Position numbers and translations under genes: made by a program
Notes under the pieces: model-generated
Databases searched by the model: none
Told to the model about the DNA's origin: nothing
The model's input: only the letters and a program-made list of their open reading frames with translations
Assembly: GCA_002423425.1 (NCBI GenBank)
Contig: DIWC01000053.1
Location: 14,891 to 65,351, forward strand
Origin: Peptococcaceae bacterium UBA6116
Lineage (GTDB): Bacteria > Bacillota > Desulfitobacteriia > Desulfitobacteriales > Syntrophobotulaceae
Length of the DNA: 50,461 nt
Direction: 5' to 3'
Shown: positions 22,014 through 31,268 of the stretch, piece after piece
How positions within the stretch are numbered: position 1 is the first letter of the stretch
Layout of the letters: each line of letters begins with the position of its first letter

Positions 22014-24053
22014 ATGGAGCTTTTTCTGCGCAATTTATTTCTAGCATCAGTTTTACTTTATTTGTTTGGTGCTGTAATATCTCTTATTTTAATGAAGAGA
22101 CAAAAAGCTTGCAATATCATAGCAAATTTTATCTGCATTGCCGCCTCAGCGCTAGGAGCGGCGGCATCGGTTATTAAGATCCTTTGGGTTAACGGTCCAA
22201 TCGGGATATTTGGATTTAAATCCGCTATCCCTTTTGTTTCGCTTGATATGAAAGTCGACAATCTTTCCGCCATCTTTTTACTGGCCCTATCGATTCTTGT
22301 CTTGTGCGTTTCCATCTACTCTATAGGATACATTTCTCATTACATCGGTAAACGAAATATCGGGCTTTTTAATTTCTTATATACAACTTTCATCCTCTCC
22401 ATGATCTTTGTCTTGACCTCGGCTAATGCTGTGTTTTTCTATATTTCCTGGGAAGCAATGTCTTTGCTCTCCTACTTTCTGGTGGTTTTCGAGTCGGAAA
22501 AAGAGAAAAATCAAAGGGCCGGAAGGTTATATATCATTATGACGCATCTGGCCACTGCCTTTTTATTGATTGGGTTTATGATTATTTACAGCTATACAAA
22601 ATCTTTTGATTTATTTGGAAGCTCTGCTGGGATACCTGAAGCCGCAAGAAATATAATATTTATTCTGCTTCTCATAGGTTTTGGAACGAAGGCCGGAGTA
22701 ATTCCGCTTCACATTTGGCTGCCTTATGCCCATCCGGCCGCGCCAAGCAATGTATCGGCTCTGATGTCGGGAATTATGATTAAAACAGCAATTTATGGAC
22801 TGATCCGTTTTTTGCTCTGTTATTTAGGAATCGAGCATACCTGGTGGGGGGTAGTAATATTAGTCCTTGGTATTGCCTCCGCAGTCCTTGGAGTCGCTTA
22901 TGCCTTGATGGAACATAATATTAAAAGGCTTTTAGCCTTTCATAGTGTTGAAAATATAGGGATTATTCTAATTGGCTTAGGGGTGTGCTTTATAGCACTT
23001 GCCCAAAATAACGAATTAGTAGGCGGATTGGCTCTGACCGCAGCTCTTTTGCATACGTTTAACCATACTTTGTTCAAAGGCGGTTTGTTTCTCGGAGCAG
23101 GGTCTATTCAATACGCAGCGCATACCAAAGACATAGAAAAACTTGGCGGACTTATTAAAAAGATGCCGGTTACGGCCTTGTTTGTTTTATGTTTTTCCTT
23201 GGCCATCTCGGCAATCGTTCCTTTTAATGGATTTATCAGCGAATGGTTGACTTACCAATCTCTTTTTGCCAATATCATTCCCGGACAAGCAGGCCTTAAT
23301 TTAATATCGATTCTGGCCGTGGCTGCTCTGGGGTTAACCGGTGCCTTGGCAGCAGCATGTTTCGTCAAGCTTTTCGGCATTTCTTTTTTAGGACTGCCGA
23401 GGAGCAATCAGGCCTTAAAGGCCAAGGAGGTTCCTGTCACTATGAACATTGGGATGGGAATACTCGCTGCGTTATGCCTTATTGTAGGGCTTTTCCCTTT
23501 TACCATCCTCAGGCTTATTGACCAGGTTGCAATTGATTTAGTCGGCAGCTCTATTCTCGGACAACTTCATGGCGGGTTCTTAATAGTCTATTATCCTTTG
23601 AAGGTATCGGCCAACAGTATATCCCCATTGGCCTTATTAATTGTTTTAATAGCCCTCATTCTTATTTCTCTTCTAGTTATTAGAATAATAGGCGGAAAAT
23701 ATATTGAACGGAAATACGGGACCTGGGACTGTGGTTTTGAGGCCCTTAATGCGAGAATGCAGTACAGCGCCACCGGATTTTCCAAACCCATTAAAATTGT
23801 TTTTAAGATCTTATTCCGGCCGACTAGAAAAACAACGTTTGAAGGAGACTGGTTATACCATCCGGAAACCATTGAGTATACAACATCTTTTACATCCGTT
23901 TTTGAAGAATATCTATATTATCCCATGATAAGAACCATAAAGCAGTTTTCGCAAAGAACAAAGTTCCGGATTCAAACAGGCAGTATTCATAATTACCTTT
24001 TATATATTTTCATCATGGTCCTGGCATTAATGTTGTATAACCGGTTTGTATAG
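22014..24053 (+). CDS. Hydrogenase-4-type membrane subunit B (NuoL/Mrp antiporter-like)
   Basis: The 679-residue polytopic protein belongs to the antiporter-like subunits of group 4 hydrogenases and complex I (HyfB/HycC/NuoL). Seen: YISWEAMSLLSYFLVVFE with the conserved Glu, HIWLPYAHPAAPSNVSALMS, IKRLLAFHSVENIGI and LLHTFNHTLFKGGLFL with the conserved Lys/His. About 16 membrane segments are followed by a cytoplasmic C-terminal tail. It should translocate H+ or Na+. Start ATG follows GGAGG. First structural gene of the complex. Confidence 0.92.
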   Translation: MELFLRNLFLASVLLYLFGAVISLILMKRQKACNIIANFICIAASALGAAASVIKILWVNGPIGIFGFKSAIPFVSLDMKVDNLSAIFLLALSILVLCVSIYSIGYISHYIGKRNIGLFNFLYTTFILSMIFVLTSANAVFFYISWEAMSLLSYFLVVFESEKEKNQRAGRLYIIMTHLATAFLLIGFMIIYSYTKSFDLFGSSAGIPEAARNIIFILLLIGFGTKAGVIPLHIWLPYAHPAAPSNVSALMSGIMIKTAIYGLIRFLLCYLGIEHTWWGVVILVLGIASAVLGVAYALMEHNIKRLLAFHSVENIGIILIGLGVCFIALAQNNELVGGLALTAALLHTFNHTLFKGGLFLGAGSIQYAAHTKDIEKLGGLIKKMPVTALFVLCFSLAISAIVPFNGFISEWLTYQSLFANIIPGQAGLNLISILAVAALGLTGALAAACFVKLFGISFLGLPRSNQALKAKEVPVTMNIGMGILAALCLIVGLFPFTILRLIDQVAIDLVGSSILGQLHGGFLIVYYPLKVSANSISPLALLIVLIALILISLLVIRIIGGKYIERKYGTWDCGFEALNARMQYSATGFSKPIKIVFKILFRPTRKTTFEGDWLYHPETIEYTTSFTSVFEEYLYYPMIRTIKQFSQRTKFRIQTGSIHNYLLYIFIMVLALMLYNRFV

Positions 24054-24073
24054 AAGGATGGGGAGAAGAGGAT

Positions 24074-25030
24074 ATGAACAGCATGATTTACATCTTGGTT
24101 CAAATTTTGGTGATCATTATGGCTGCACCTTTGGTAAACGGAATTATAAAAAAAATAAAGGCACTGACCCAGAAAAGAAAAGGTGCGCCTGTATTCCAGA
24201 TGTATTTTGATATATATAAGCTTCTGCAAAAAAACTCCGTGGTTTCGGAGGTGTCATCGTGGATCTTTAAGGTGACTCCCTATATCGTTTTCACCACGGC
24301 TATTGCCGCTGCTTTGCTTGTCCCTGTGTCGACAAAACTCATTACGCAGCAAATTCCGGGAGACTTTATCATGCTTGTTTCCATCTTGGCTCTGGGCAGA
24401 TTCTTTATGATGGCTGCCGCTTTGGACACAGCGGGGACGTTCGGAGGAATGGGGAGCAGCAGAGAGGCCATGATTTCATCGCTCATCGAACCGTCAATCC
24501 TTGTTTCGCTATTTACCGTGGGGCTTATTTCCCAATCAACTTCGCTGCCCCAGATCATGAATGCTGTTCAAAACACAGGTGTCCCTTTGCTCCATCCTGT
24601 GTATATCATGGTTTTTCTGGCTTTGCTGATCGTCATCATAGCGGAGACGTCACGAATTCCGGTGGATGATCCGTCCACCCATCTGGAATTGACGATGGTG
24701 CATGAGGCTATGATCCTGGAGTATTCAGGAAGACATCTGGCCTTGATGGAGTACGGTGCCGCTATAAAACAGCTTACTTTTATCACGCTGCTCGTGAATA
24801 TTTTAATACCATCTGATCAGTTGATAGGTTTTACGGGTATAGGTGCTTTAGCCCTGTCCCTGGTTATTTATTTGCTAAAAGTGGTTTTACTCTCTGTTAT
24901 CATTGCCATAATCGAGGTCAATACGGTAAAGTTCAGACTTTTCAGCATACCAAATCTGGCGGCCTTGTCCTTTATCCTGGCTTTTCTTGGCATATTGCAG
25001 TATTTTATCCTGGGAGGTAGTCATGTCTGA
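24074..25030 (+). CDS. Hydrogenase-4-type membrane subunit C (NuoH-like)
   Basis: The 318-residue protein matches HyfC/HycD/NuoH, the subunit joining the membrane arm to the soluble arm. Motifs: RKGAPVFQMYFDIYKLLQK after TM1, and ETSRIPVDDPSTHLELTMVH with the loop acidic residues of the family, then LEYSGRHLALMEYGAA. About eight membrane segments. Its stop overlaps the start of the next gene. Confidence 0.92.
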   Translation: MNSMIYILVQILVIIMAAPLVNGIIKKIKALTQKRKGAPVFQMYFDIYKLLQKNSVVSEVSSWIFKVTPYIVFTTAIAAALLVPVSTKLITQQIPGDFIMLVSILALGRFFMMAAALDTAGTFGGMGSSREAMISSLIEPSILVSLFTVGLISQSTSLPQIMNAVQNTGVPLLHPVYIMVFLALLIVIIAETSRIPVDDPSTHLELTMVHEAMILEYSGRHLALMEYGAAIKQLTFITLLVNILIPSDQLIGFTGIGALALSLVIYLLKVVLLSVIIAIIEVNTVKFRLFSIPNLAALSFILAFLGILQYFILGGSHV

Positions 25031-25679
25031 TTTCTTAGATACCTTGTCGGTGTTAATTTTATTGTCGTCCTTTGTCCTGATGGCTAATAAAAGGATCAAA
25101 TCTTATATTGAAACGTTCAGAATTCAATCCCTGCTTATAGCGCTGGTGGCAGGAATCATGGGCGTAGACAGTCTGCTTACAGAGGGCCGTTTTGATATTC
25201 TGGTGGTTTGTCTGCTTATAATCATCCTCAAGGTTATCTACATTCCCGCTCTTTTGCATAGGACTTACGTTAATGTTAAATACAAAGTTGAAAAAGATTT
25301 TATTTTAAATATTCCCATCCTTATTATCGTCTGTTGCGGGCTTGTTGTGTTTTCTTATTTCACCTTAGCGACGGTTGACGGTTTAAACGAAAGCATTTTT
25401 AATATCCAGTTCGTGAATTCGGTCTCAGTAATCTGGATAGGCCTGTTTTTTATGATCAGCCGGAAAAAAGCGATAGGGCAGATCATCGGCTTTCTGGTTA
25501 TCGAAAACGGTCTTTATATCACGGCGATGTTGTCAACTCAGGGTATGCCTTTTATTGTGGATTTGGGTATCTCCATAGACCTGCTCACAGCCGTCATGAT
25601 CATGGGACTTATGGTTTTTCGAATAAATGAAAAATTTGATTCTATTGATACGGATCAACTTAATAACCTGAAAGGATAA
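25023..25679 (+). CDS. Hydrogenase-4-type membrane subunit E (NuoK/HyfE-like)
   Basis: A 218-residue membrane protein with about seven segments. The start is ATG 25023, overlapping the previous stop by eight bases and preceded by GGGAGG; an upstream ATG at 24987 is inside the NuoH-like gene. HyfE-type features are AGIMGVDSLLTEGRFDIL, FLVIENGLYITAMLSTQGMP and VDLGISIDLLTAVMIMG, the NuoK-like part containing the conserved membrane Glu (VIENG). Confidence 0.9.
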   Translation: MSDFLDTLSVLILLSSFVLMANKRIKSYIETFRIQSLLIALVAGIMGVDSLLTEGRFDILVVCLLIIILKVIYIPALLHRTYVNVKYKVEKDFILNIPILIIVCCGLVVFSYFTLATVDGLNESIFNIQFVNSVSVIWIGLFFMISRKKAIGQIIGFLVIENGLYITAMLSTQGMPFIVDLGISIDLLTAVMIMGLMVFRINEKFDSIDTDQLNNLKG

Positions 25680-25688
25680 GATAAGCAG

Positions 25689-27161
25689 ATGGGATTGTTA
25701 TTATTGGCTGTACCGGTTCTTGCTGTTTTACTGTTGTTTATTTTTAAGCAGAACCGCATATGGCATATCATAAGTTTATCAGCTTCAAGCTTCTTACTAA
25801 TCATTGCGGCCCGCCTAACCCGAAATGTCATGCTTGGCGGCAAGGTGGAGTATTCGTATCTGGGCGGATTTTTTTATCTTGATGCTTTGAGCATGATTGT
25901 TCTGGACATTGTCCTTATTCTAGGCTTTATAGTAAGTATTTATTCGATTGGCTATCTGCAAGAAGAAATAAAGCAAGGCAAGGTCGCTGCCGGAAAATTG
26001 CGACATTATTATATGTTGATGTACTCTTTCATATTTACCATGGTTCTGGCCCTGACGGTTAAAAATATGGGCATTATGTGGATCGCCATTGAGGCCACTA
26101 CGTTAGCCTCAGCGTTTCTTGTCGGTTTTTATAATGAAAAAAAGGCGATTGAAGCGGCCTGGAAATATGTGATCATCTGTTCTGTGGGCATTGCCATTGC
26201 CTTGCTGGGAATCATCCTGCTGCACCTTTCATCTTTCGGCGTTTTGGCAAGCGGCCGTTTTTTGGACTGGACAGCCTTATATGATAATGCCAAATCTCTG
26301 AATAGCTCCATTCTAAGATTGGCCTTTATTTTTATTCTTGTAGGCTTTGGCACCAAGGCAGGTCTTGCGCCGATGCATACCTGGCTTCCCGATGCCCATA
26401 GCCAGGCACCTTCTCCAATCAGCGCCCTGCTGTCCGGTGTGCTTCTCAACAGTGCTATGTACGGAATTATCCGGACCGCAGCCATTGTGAATCACAATCA
26501 GGGAAACAGTATCTATACCGGGAGGCTTTTAATCGGCATCGGGATTTTATCCATAGCCACGGCTGCCGTGTTTATTCTTACCCAAAAGGATTATAAAAGG
26601 CTCTTGGCTTATTCCAGTATAGAACATATGGGAATCATAGCTGTGGCTATCGGTATATTTACTCCGCTGTCTGTTTTCGGAGCACTGCTTCATATGATTA
26701 ACCATTCCCTTACCAAGTCGATGTTGTTTTTATCTGCCGGCAATATCCTGCAAAAGTATAATACCAAACAGATTTCTCAAATAAAAGGTGTTCTTAAACT
26801 GCTTCCGTTTTCGGGAACAGCATTTCTGCTTGGCTTGTTTGCTATCGCCGGGACACCTCCTTTTAGTATATTTGCCAGCGAGTTAAGTATCACTGTCTCC
26901 ATCTTTGATGGAAAAAGTATTTGGCTCGGGGTTATTTTTGTTTTGCTTCTGGCAATTGTCTTTGCCGGAATTGCAGTTACCCTGTTTAAAATGTTTTATG
27001 GCAATCATGACCAGAAAGACTTGAAAGCAGGTGAAACTAACATTGCAGGGACGGTTTGCATTCTGGTTTTGCTGACTGTCATAACCATAACCGGGCTGTT
27101 TATGCCCGACGGAATAATAGAACTTATTAATCAGGCGCAAAGCATCATTATAGGTGCATAA
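25689..27161 (+). CDS. Hydrogenase-4-type membrane subunit F (NuoN/antiporter-like)
   Basis: The 490-residue second antiporter-like subunit (HyfF) has about 14 segments: GIMWIAIEATTLASAFLVGF, HTWLPDAHSQAPSPISALLS, YKRLLAYSSIEHMGIIAV and LLHMINHSLTKSMLFLSAG. Family Glu, Lys and His positions are kept. A complex with two antiporter-like subunits plus NuoH- and NuoK-like subunits should pump several ions per turnover. Confidence 0.92.
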   Translation: MGLLLLAVPVLAVLLLFIFKQNRIWHIISLSASSFLLIIAARLTRNVMLGGKVEYSYLGGFFYLDALSMIVLDIVLILGFIVSIYSIGYLQEEIKQGKVAAGKLRHYYMLMYSFIFTMVLALTVKNMGIMWIAIEATTLASAFLVGFYNEKKAIEAAWKYVIICSVGIAIALLGIILLHLSSFGVLASGRFLDWTALYDNAKSLNSSILRLAFIFILVGFGTKAGLAPMHTWLPDAHSQAPSPISALLSGVLLNSAMYGIIRTAAIVNHNQGNSIYTGRLLIGIGILSIATAAVFILTQKDYKRLLAYSSIEHMGIIAVAIGIFTPLSVFGALLHMINHSLTKSMLFLSAGNILQKYNTKQISQIKGVLKLLPFSGTAFLLGLFAIAGTPPFSIFASELSITVSIFDGKSIWLGVIFVLLLAIVFAGIAVTLFKMFYGNHDQKDLKAGETNIAGTVCILVLLTVITITGLFMPDGIIELINQAQSIIIGA

Positions 27162-27211
27162 TTAGAGTGGTGTATAATTGAGAGTGGCGTATAGAAAGGA
27201 AGCCGGAAACC

Positions 27212-28795
27212 ATGATCGTTGATCAATTATTAATTAAGCTTACGGAAGTTTTTGCTCAAGATATATATACAGCCGGTGCCGAAAATGCCAATGAGCTTTA
27301 TTTGGAGGTAAATCCGGAAAAAATATTGGAAATTAGCTCTTATATCCATCTGGAGCTTGGTTATCCTCTCATTTTAATGTTTGCCAACGATGAGCAAAGT
27401 CTCAAAACCGGCTATGCGATATACTATGTATTTGCGGACAGGACAGAGGGGCTGCTCCTGATTATTAAAACCTTGGTCGACTCTGGTAAAATGGAAATCC
27501 TGTCCCTCAGTAAAAATATTCCCAGCGCATCGTTGTATGAAAGGGAAATCAATGATTTATTCGGGATTGTACCGGTTGGACACCCTGAGGCCAAAAGACT
27601 TGTGTTTCACGGTAACTGGCCCGATGGAGAGTATCCTTTGCGGAAAGAATTTGATGTCAGACATAAGCCCGTTTTCGCCAAAAAAGAAACGGATTTTACA
27701 AAGGTCGGGGGCGAAGGAGTTTTTGAAGTCCCCGTGGGGCCTGTCCATGCCGGGATCATAGAACCGGGGCATTTCAGATTCAGCGTTGCGGGGGAACCCA
27801 TCATTAATCTTGAAGCTCAACTGTATTATGTTCATAAAGGAATCGAAAAATTATGTGAAGGTCAGAGTATTGAAAGGTGTCTGTATGTTTCGGAGCGGAT
27901 CTCCGGGGATGAAACGTTTGCCAATTCGTTAGCCTATTGTCAGGCCATTGAAAAGATCGCCCGGGTTAGGATCCCGGACAGGGCTCAACATACAAGGGTA
28001 GTTTTTGCGGAGCTGGAAAGGCTGACAAGCCATCTTGGCGACCTTGCCGGGATTTGCCTGGATGCCGCTTACGGGTTTGCCACCTTTCAGTTCAGGATGA
28101 TGAGAGGCTGGGCTTATGGGGCCGCCGATGAGCTTTGCGGCATGAGGTTTTTGCGAAGTGTTAACAAGTTGGGCGGAGTCAGGAAGGATTTTGCTGCCGG
28201 CAAAGAAGCAAAGCTAAGAGAGCAACTGCAAAAAATCCGGTCCGAGCTTGAGGATACGGTCAATATCATCAAAGCAAACAGCCTGTTCATTGACAGGGTG
28301 GAAAACACAGGTATATTGGAAACGAAAATCGCGTCCGATTTGAATGCCGTTGGCCCAGGTGGACGCGCTTCTGGTCTGCGCTTTGATGTCAGAAAATCAT
28401 TTCCTTATGAAGTTTATAACCAACTGGAATTCAATATACCGGAACATCATAACGGGGATATCAACTGCAGGATGAATACAAAAATTGAAGAATGTTTCGA
28501 ATCAATCAGCCTCATGCTGCAGGCACTTGAAACGATGCCGGATGGTAATGTTTTGGAAGCAATAAATTCAGTGGAACCCTACCGTTTCGCCTTCGGCTTG
28601 ACCGAAGCCCCAAGGGGTGAAAATATCCACTGGGTAATGACAGGGGAAAACAATACGATCTACAGGTATAAAATCAGAACTCCGTCTTTTTGCAACTGGC
28701 CCGCACTCTGCCATGCCGTAAAGGGAAATATTGTGCCTGATTTTCCGCTGATTAACAAGAGCTTCAATCTGTCGTATGCCGGAAATGACTTATAA
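27212..28795 (+). CDS. NuoC-NuoD-like large subunit lacking NiFe ligands (Ehr-type)
   Basis: The 527-residue protein fuses an N-terminal NuoC/30-kDa-like domain (about 1-165: LYEREINDLFGIVPVGHPEAK, cited as YEREINDLFGIVPVGHPE) to a hydrogenase large subunit/NuoD-like domain. Real group 4 hydrogenases have CGxC after ER(V/I) near the start of that domain and DPCxxC near the end. Here these places read ERISGDETFANSLAYCQAIE and NKSFNLSYAGNDL: all four Cys are replaced (S, D/E, S, G). Such proteins are called energy-converting-hydrogenase-related (Ehr). A quinone site as in NuoD is not evident. It should still dock on the NuoB-like subunit. Confidence 0.9.
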   Translation: MIVDQLLIKLTEVFAQDIYTAGAENANELYLEVNPEKILEISSYIHLELGYPLILMFANDEQSLKTGYAIYYVFADRTEGLLLIIKTLVDSGKMEILSLSKNIPSASLYEREINDLFGIVPVGHPEAKRLVFHGNWPDGEYPLRKEFDVRHKPVFAKKETDFTKVGGEGVFEVPVGPVHAGIIEPGHFRFSVAGEPIINLEAQLYYVHKGIEKLCEGQSIERCLYVSERISGDETFANSLAYCQAIEKIARVRIPDRAQHTRVVFAELERLTSHLGDLAGICLDAAYGFATFQFRMMRGWAYGAADELCGMRFLRSVNKLGGVRKDFAAGKEAKLREQLQKIRSELEDTVNIIKANSLFIDRVENTGILETKIASDLNAVGPGGRASGLRFDVRKSFPYEVYNQLEFNIPEHHNGDINCRMNTKIEECFESISLMLQALETMPDGNVLEAINSVEPYRFAFGLTEAPRGENIHWVMTGENNTIYRYKIRTPSFCNWPALCHAVKGNIVPDFPLINKSFNLSYAGNDL

Positions 28796-28809
28796 TAAGG
28801 AAGATGAAA

Positions 28810-29601
28810 ATGTTTAACACGATTAAAAAAATCATCAAATATCCACGACTTACCCAGGATTACCCGTATAAATCCATTGATTCGAGTCTGTTTCTGGGCA
28901 GAACGGAAATTAATCCGGCTGAATGCAATATGTGCGGGGAATGTGTGTCACGCTGTCCATCCCAGGCCATTGTGATGGATAAAACCTCTAATAACATAGG
29001 AATCAATTACGACGAATGCGTCTTCTGTACTTTGTGCGAAGAGATCTGTCCTACCGGAGCCGCTAAAACCACCAACCGGTTCGAGCTTGCTGAAAAGGGT
29101 AAAAGTATGCTTAGAAGCAACACCTTAATTATTGATGAAAATAATATGACGGACGCATCTCATGAAATAATTTGCAGTCAATTAGAAGTAAATATCAAGA
29201 AAATATTTGGCAGAAGCCTTTACATCAGGGAGGTGGATTCCGGTTCCTGCAATGGCTGCGATTATGAAATCAATGGTCTTAACAATCCTTTTAACGATAT
29301 TGAAAGGCTCGGAATCAGTTTCGTCGCTTCCCCAAGGCATGCCGATATGCTTTTGGTCACAGGTACAGCCACGAGAAATATGCAGCTTGCGCTGGCAAAG
29401 ACTTATAACGCCACTCCCGATCCCAAGCTTGTTGTGGCTGTGGGGGCTTGTGCCTGCAGCGGAGGAATCTTCAGGGATACTTACGCGACAAGCAACGGTA
29501 TTGATTCTATAGTACCTGTTGATGTATATATACCCGGATGCCCCCCTAGGCCGCAGGCAATTATTTATGGAATATTGAAGGCTTTAGACCGGACCAAGTA
29601 A
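28810..29601 (+). CDS. Fused ferredoxin-NuoB-like small subunit (HyfH-HyfI fusion)
   Basis: The 263-residue protein has a 2[4Fe-4S] ferredoxin domain (CNMCGECVSRCPSQA, CVFCTLCEEICPTGA) at about 35-85 and a NuoB/hydrogenase small subunit domain with the N2-type cluster ligands CNGCDYE, GACACSGG and PGCPPRPQ. HyfH and HyfI are separate genes in E. coli; the fusion is unusual but domains are intact. Two ATGs are present (28804, 28810); the second is better spaced from AAGGAA. It closes the operon, so electrons can enter via ferredoxin clusters and reach the site where NiFe would be. Confidence 0.92.
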   Translation: MFNTIKKIIKYPRLTQDYPYKSIDSSLFLGRTEINPAECNMCGECVSRCPSQAIVMDKTSNNIGINYDECVFCTLCEEICPTGAAKTTNRFELAEKGKSMLRSNTLIIDENNMTDASHEIICSQLEVNIKKIFGRSLYIREVDSGSCNGCDYEINGLNNPFNDIERLGISFVASPRHADMLLVTGTATRNMQLALAKTYNATPDPKLVVAVGACACSGGIFRDTYATSNGIDSIVPVDVYIPGCPPRPQAIIYGILKALDRTK

Positions 29602-29654
29602 TCTAACATTCGATAAAAAACATGTAACCTTTACATTAAAAAAATAATTAATAC

Positions 29655-29685
29655 AAGAGTCACTCTATGTGGCTCTTTATTTTTA
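29655..29685 (+). terminator. Terminator of the ehr operon
   Basis: AAGAGTCAC (29655-29663) pairs with GTGGCTCTT (29669-29677) with one G-U pair, followed by TATTTTT. Confidence 0.8.
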
Positions 29686-29924
29686 CGTCTATTGTTTTAC
29701 TTATGAAGCAGCATGATTGCCTTCAGAAGTAAGAGTAGTACTCATCGATTCCAGGACTGGGAAAAATAAATTGGCCGGACATAGGGGAAATAGGGGGCGG
29801 TGTGGTAAAATATTAGATATAGTGTCCGCCGTTCGCTGCACCTGCCTATAGTTATTTCATTACGGATTCAGGGTAATTGGTTATTTGACAAAATAAGGAT
29901 AAATTTTTTGGAGGAAGTAAAATA
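29686..29924 (+). other. Non-coding stretch after the ehr operon
   Basis: I see no gene, repeat or structured RNA here. A possible lone -35 TTGACA (29885-29890) lacks a good -10. The ribosome site GGAGGAAG for the next gene ends the stretch. Confidence 0.5.
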
Positions 29925-30173
29925 ATGAAGCTTTTAAGACATATGAATGTCCAAAGCTATGTGAAAGGACATGGACAGGATGAGCAATATCAACGGTGTG
30001 AGTTCTGTAATGTGCCAATATTCCGTAACCCCTGTAGTGATGAAAGAAGTAGTGATGTTCTTAACGGTAAGGGAAAGATACTTTGTAACAAGTGTGCCGC
30101 AATAATTGATAAGATGCCTGCGGAACAAGCACTTCAAGCTTTAAATAACTCATACGAGACCTACCGTCAATAA
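29925..30173 (+). CDS. Small double-CxxC (zinc-ribbon-like) protein
   Basis: The 82-residue protein has a good ribosome site (GGAGGAAG). It carries CEFCNVPIFRNPC and, 25 residues later, CNKCAAIID, which would form a zinc ribbon, and a helical tail MPAEQALQALNNSYETYR. I do not recognise the family. It stands alone between the ehr terminator and gene debris. Confidence 0.6.
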   Translation: MKLLRHMNVQSYVKGHGQDEQYQRCEFCNVPIFRNPCSDERSSDVLNGKGKILCNKCAAIIDKMPAEQALQALNNSYETYRQ

Positions 30174-30298
30174 TATAAAAATAAAAAATGGCCCGGAAAG
30201 AGATGACTAAATGCTCCAAGGCAATTTTAACGAGTATCAATCCAAAGTTCAGCAACAGGTCATTTCCTTTGTCTTGGAGCAAAAGGATATCATCCGTA

Positions 30299-30382
30299 GA
30301 AAACCCGGATAGCTGCCTGATCTTTTGCAATACCAAACAAAAGGCAGATGAGGTTTACACTGAACTCGTCAAAAAGGATGGC
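30299..30382 (+). pseudogene. DEAD-box RNA helicase scrap
   Basis: Twenty-eight codons read ENPDSCLIFCNTKQKADEVY then TELVKKDG, the start of the helicase C-terminal domain (motif IV region) in DEAD-box proteins. Upstream and downstream in this frame nothing helicase-like remains. It abuts the truncated truA. Confidence 0.7.
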
Positions 30383-31062
30383 AAAAACAAAAAGATACCG
30401 ACCTGACGATCCAAGGAAAAATAGAAGCCGTTTTATTAAAAATGACGGAAGAAGAGATTATGGTAGTAGGCTGTGGCAGAACGGACGCCGGGGTCCATGC
30501 TGAAAATTACATTGCTAATTTTCATACAAATAGTACATTCAAGACTAAGAAGATCTTAGCTTATTTATATGAGTTTTTACCCGAAGATATCGTAGTGAAA
30601 TCAATGGAAGAAGTATCGGAAAGATTCCATGCCAGATATAATGTAAAATCCAAAACCTATGTCTATACCATCAATAATAATAAATTCAGAAATGTGTTTA
30701 ACCGCAAGTATTCTTACCACCTTTCGGATAAACTCGATTTAACCGTAATGAAAAATGCTGCTGAGTTTCTAACCGGAAGTCATGATTTTCAGAGTTTCAC
30801 GAATGAAAAAAGTGATAAATCTACGATTAAAACGATTATTTTTATCAACATGATTGAAAAAAACGGTATCATTGAAATTGAAATTAACGGTAATAGTTTT
30901 TTATGGAATATGATTAGAATCATTGTCGGAACTCTGATCGAAGTAGGTAAAGGCAATCTTCAGCCGCCTGATGTCGAAAAGATATTAATAGAAAAGAAAC
31001 GCTGGGAAGCAGGACCCTTAGCTCAGGCTAAGGGTTTATGTTTAAAAGATGTTCAGTACTAA
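30370..31062 (+). pseudogene. truA: tRNA pseudouridine synthase A, 5'-truncated
   Basis: The frame is open from 30364 and reads GWQKQKDTDLTIQGKIEAVL, the normal sequence from about residue 20 of TruA, then GCGRTDAGVHAENYIANFH with the catalytic Asp, and SFLWNMIRIIVGTLIEVGKG. The first about 18 residues (family start with IEYDGTxYxG) and the start codon are gone, replaced by the helicase scrap. The first ATG is 30442, with no ribosome site; 206 residues would follow. Catalytic residues survive but part of the N-terminal fold is lost, so it is probably inactive. Confidence 0.75.
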
Positions 31063-31065
31063 ACC

Positions 31066-31097
31066 AAAATAATCCTTTCTTATCAAAGGATTATTTT
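31066..31097 (+). terminator. Terminator after truA
   Basis: A perfect 13-bp stem (AAAATAATCCTTT, 31066-31078; AAAGGATTATTTT, 31085-31097) with a six-base loop lies just past the truA stop. Confidence 0.85.
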
Positions 31098-31174
31098 CTA
31101 TTATAATTAACGAAACCTTCAACTTACAGATATCGAAAACATGGAGATGTCCAGTATTACAATTCTGTAATTTA

Positions 31175-31204
31175 TTGTCAATATATATTTTTTTATGATA
31201 TACT
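31175..31204 (+). promoter_or_regulatory. Probable promoter of the polysaccharide locus
   Basis: TTGTCA (31175-31180), 18 bases, TATACT (31199-31204). It lies 65 bases before the phosphomannomutase start and is the only good promoter seen at the head of the locus. Confidence 0.55.
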
Positions 31205-31268
31205 TTCTTAAGAATGACACTAATATGTAATGATATATGAAAAAGCAATAAAAGGAGAGTTATTTCTT

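Noticed and set aside
27212..29601. Calling the 22-29.6 kb complex an active formate hydrogenlyase or Ech hydrogenase
   Set aside because: The NiFe ligand cysteines are absent from the large subunit, no formate dehydrogenase or hydrogenase maturation gene is present, so the active-enzyme name is not supported.
29937..29956. GACATATG in the small CxxC gene as another copy of the promoter element
   Set aside because: It lies inside the coding sequence without TTGACA or a -10 box.
30211..30312. 33-codon frame before the helicase scrap
   Set aside because: No ribosome site and no recognisable family; most likely debris.
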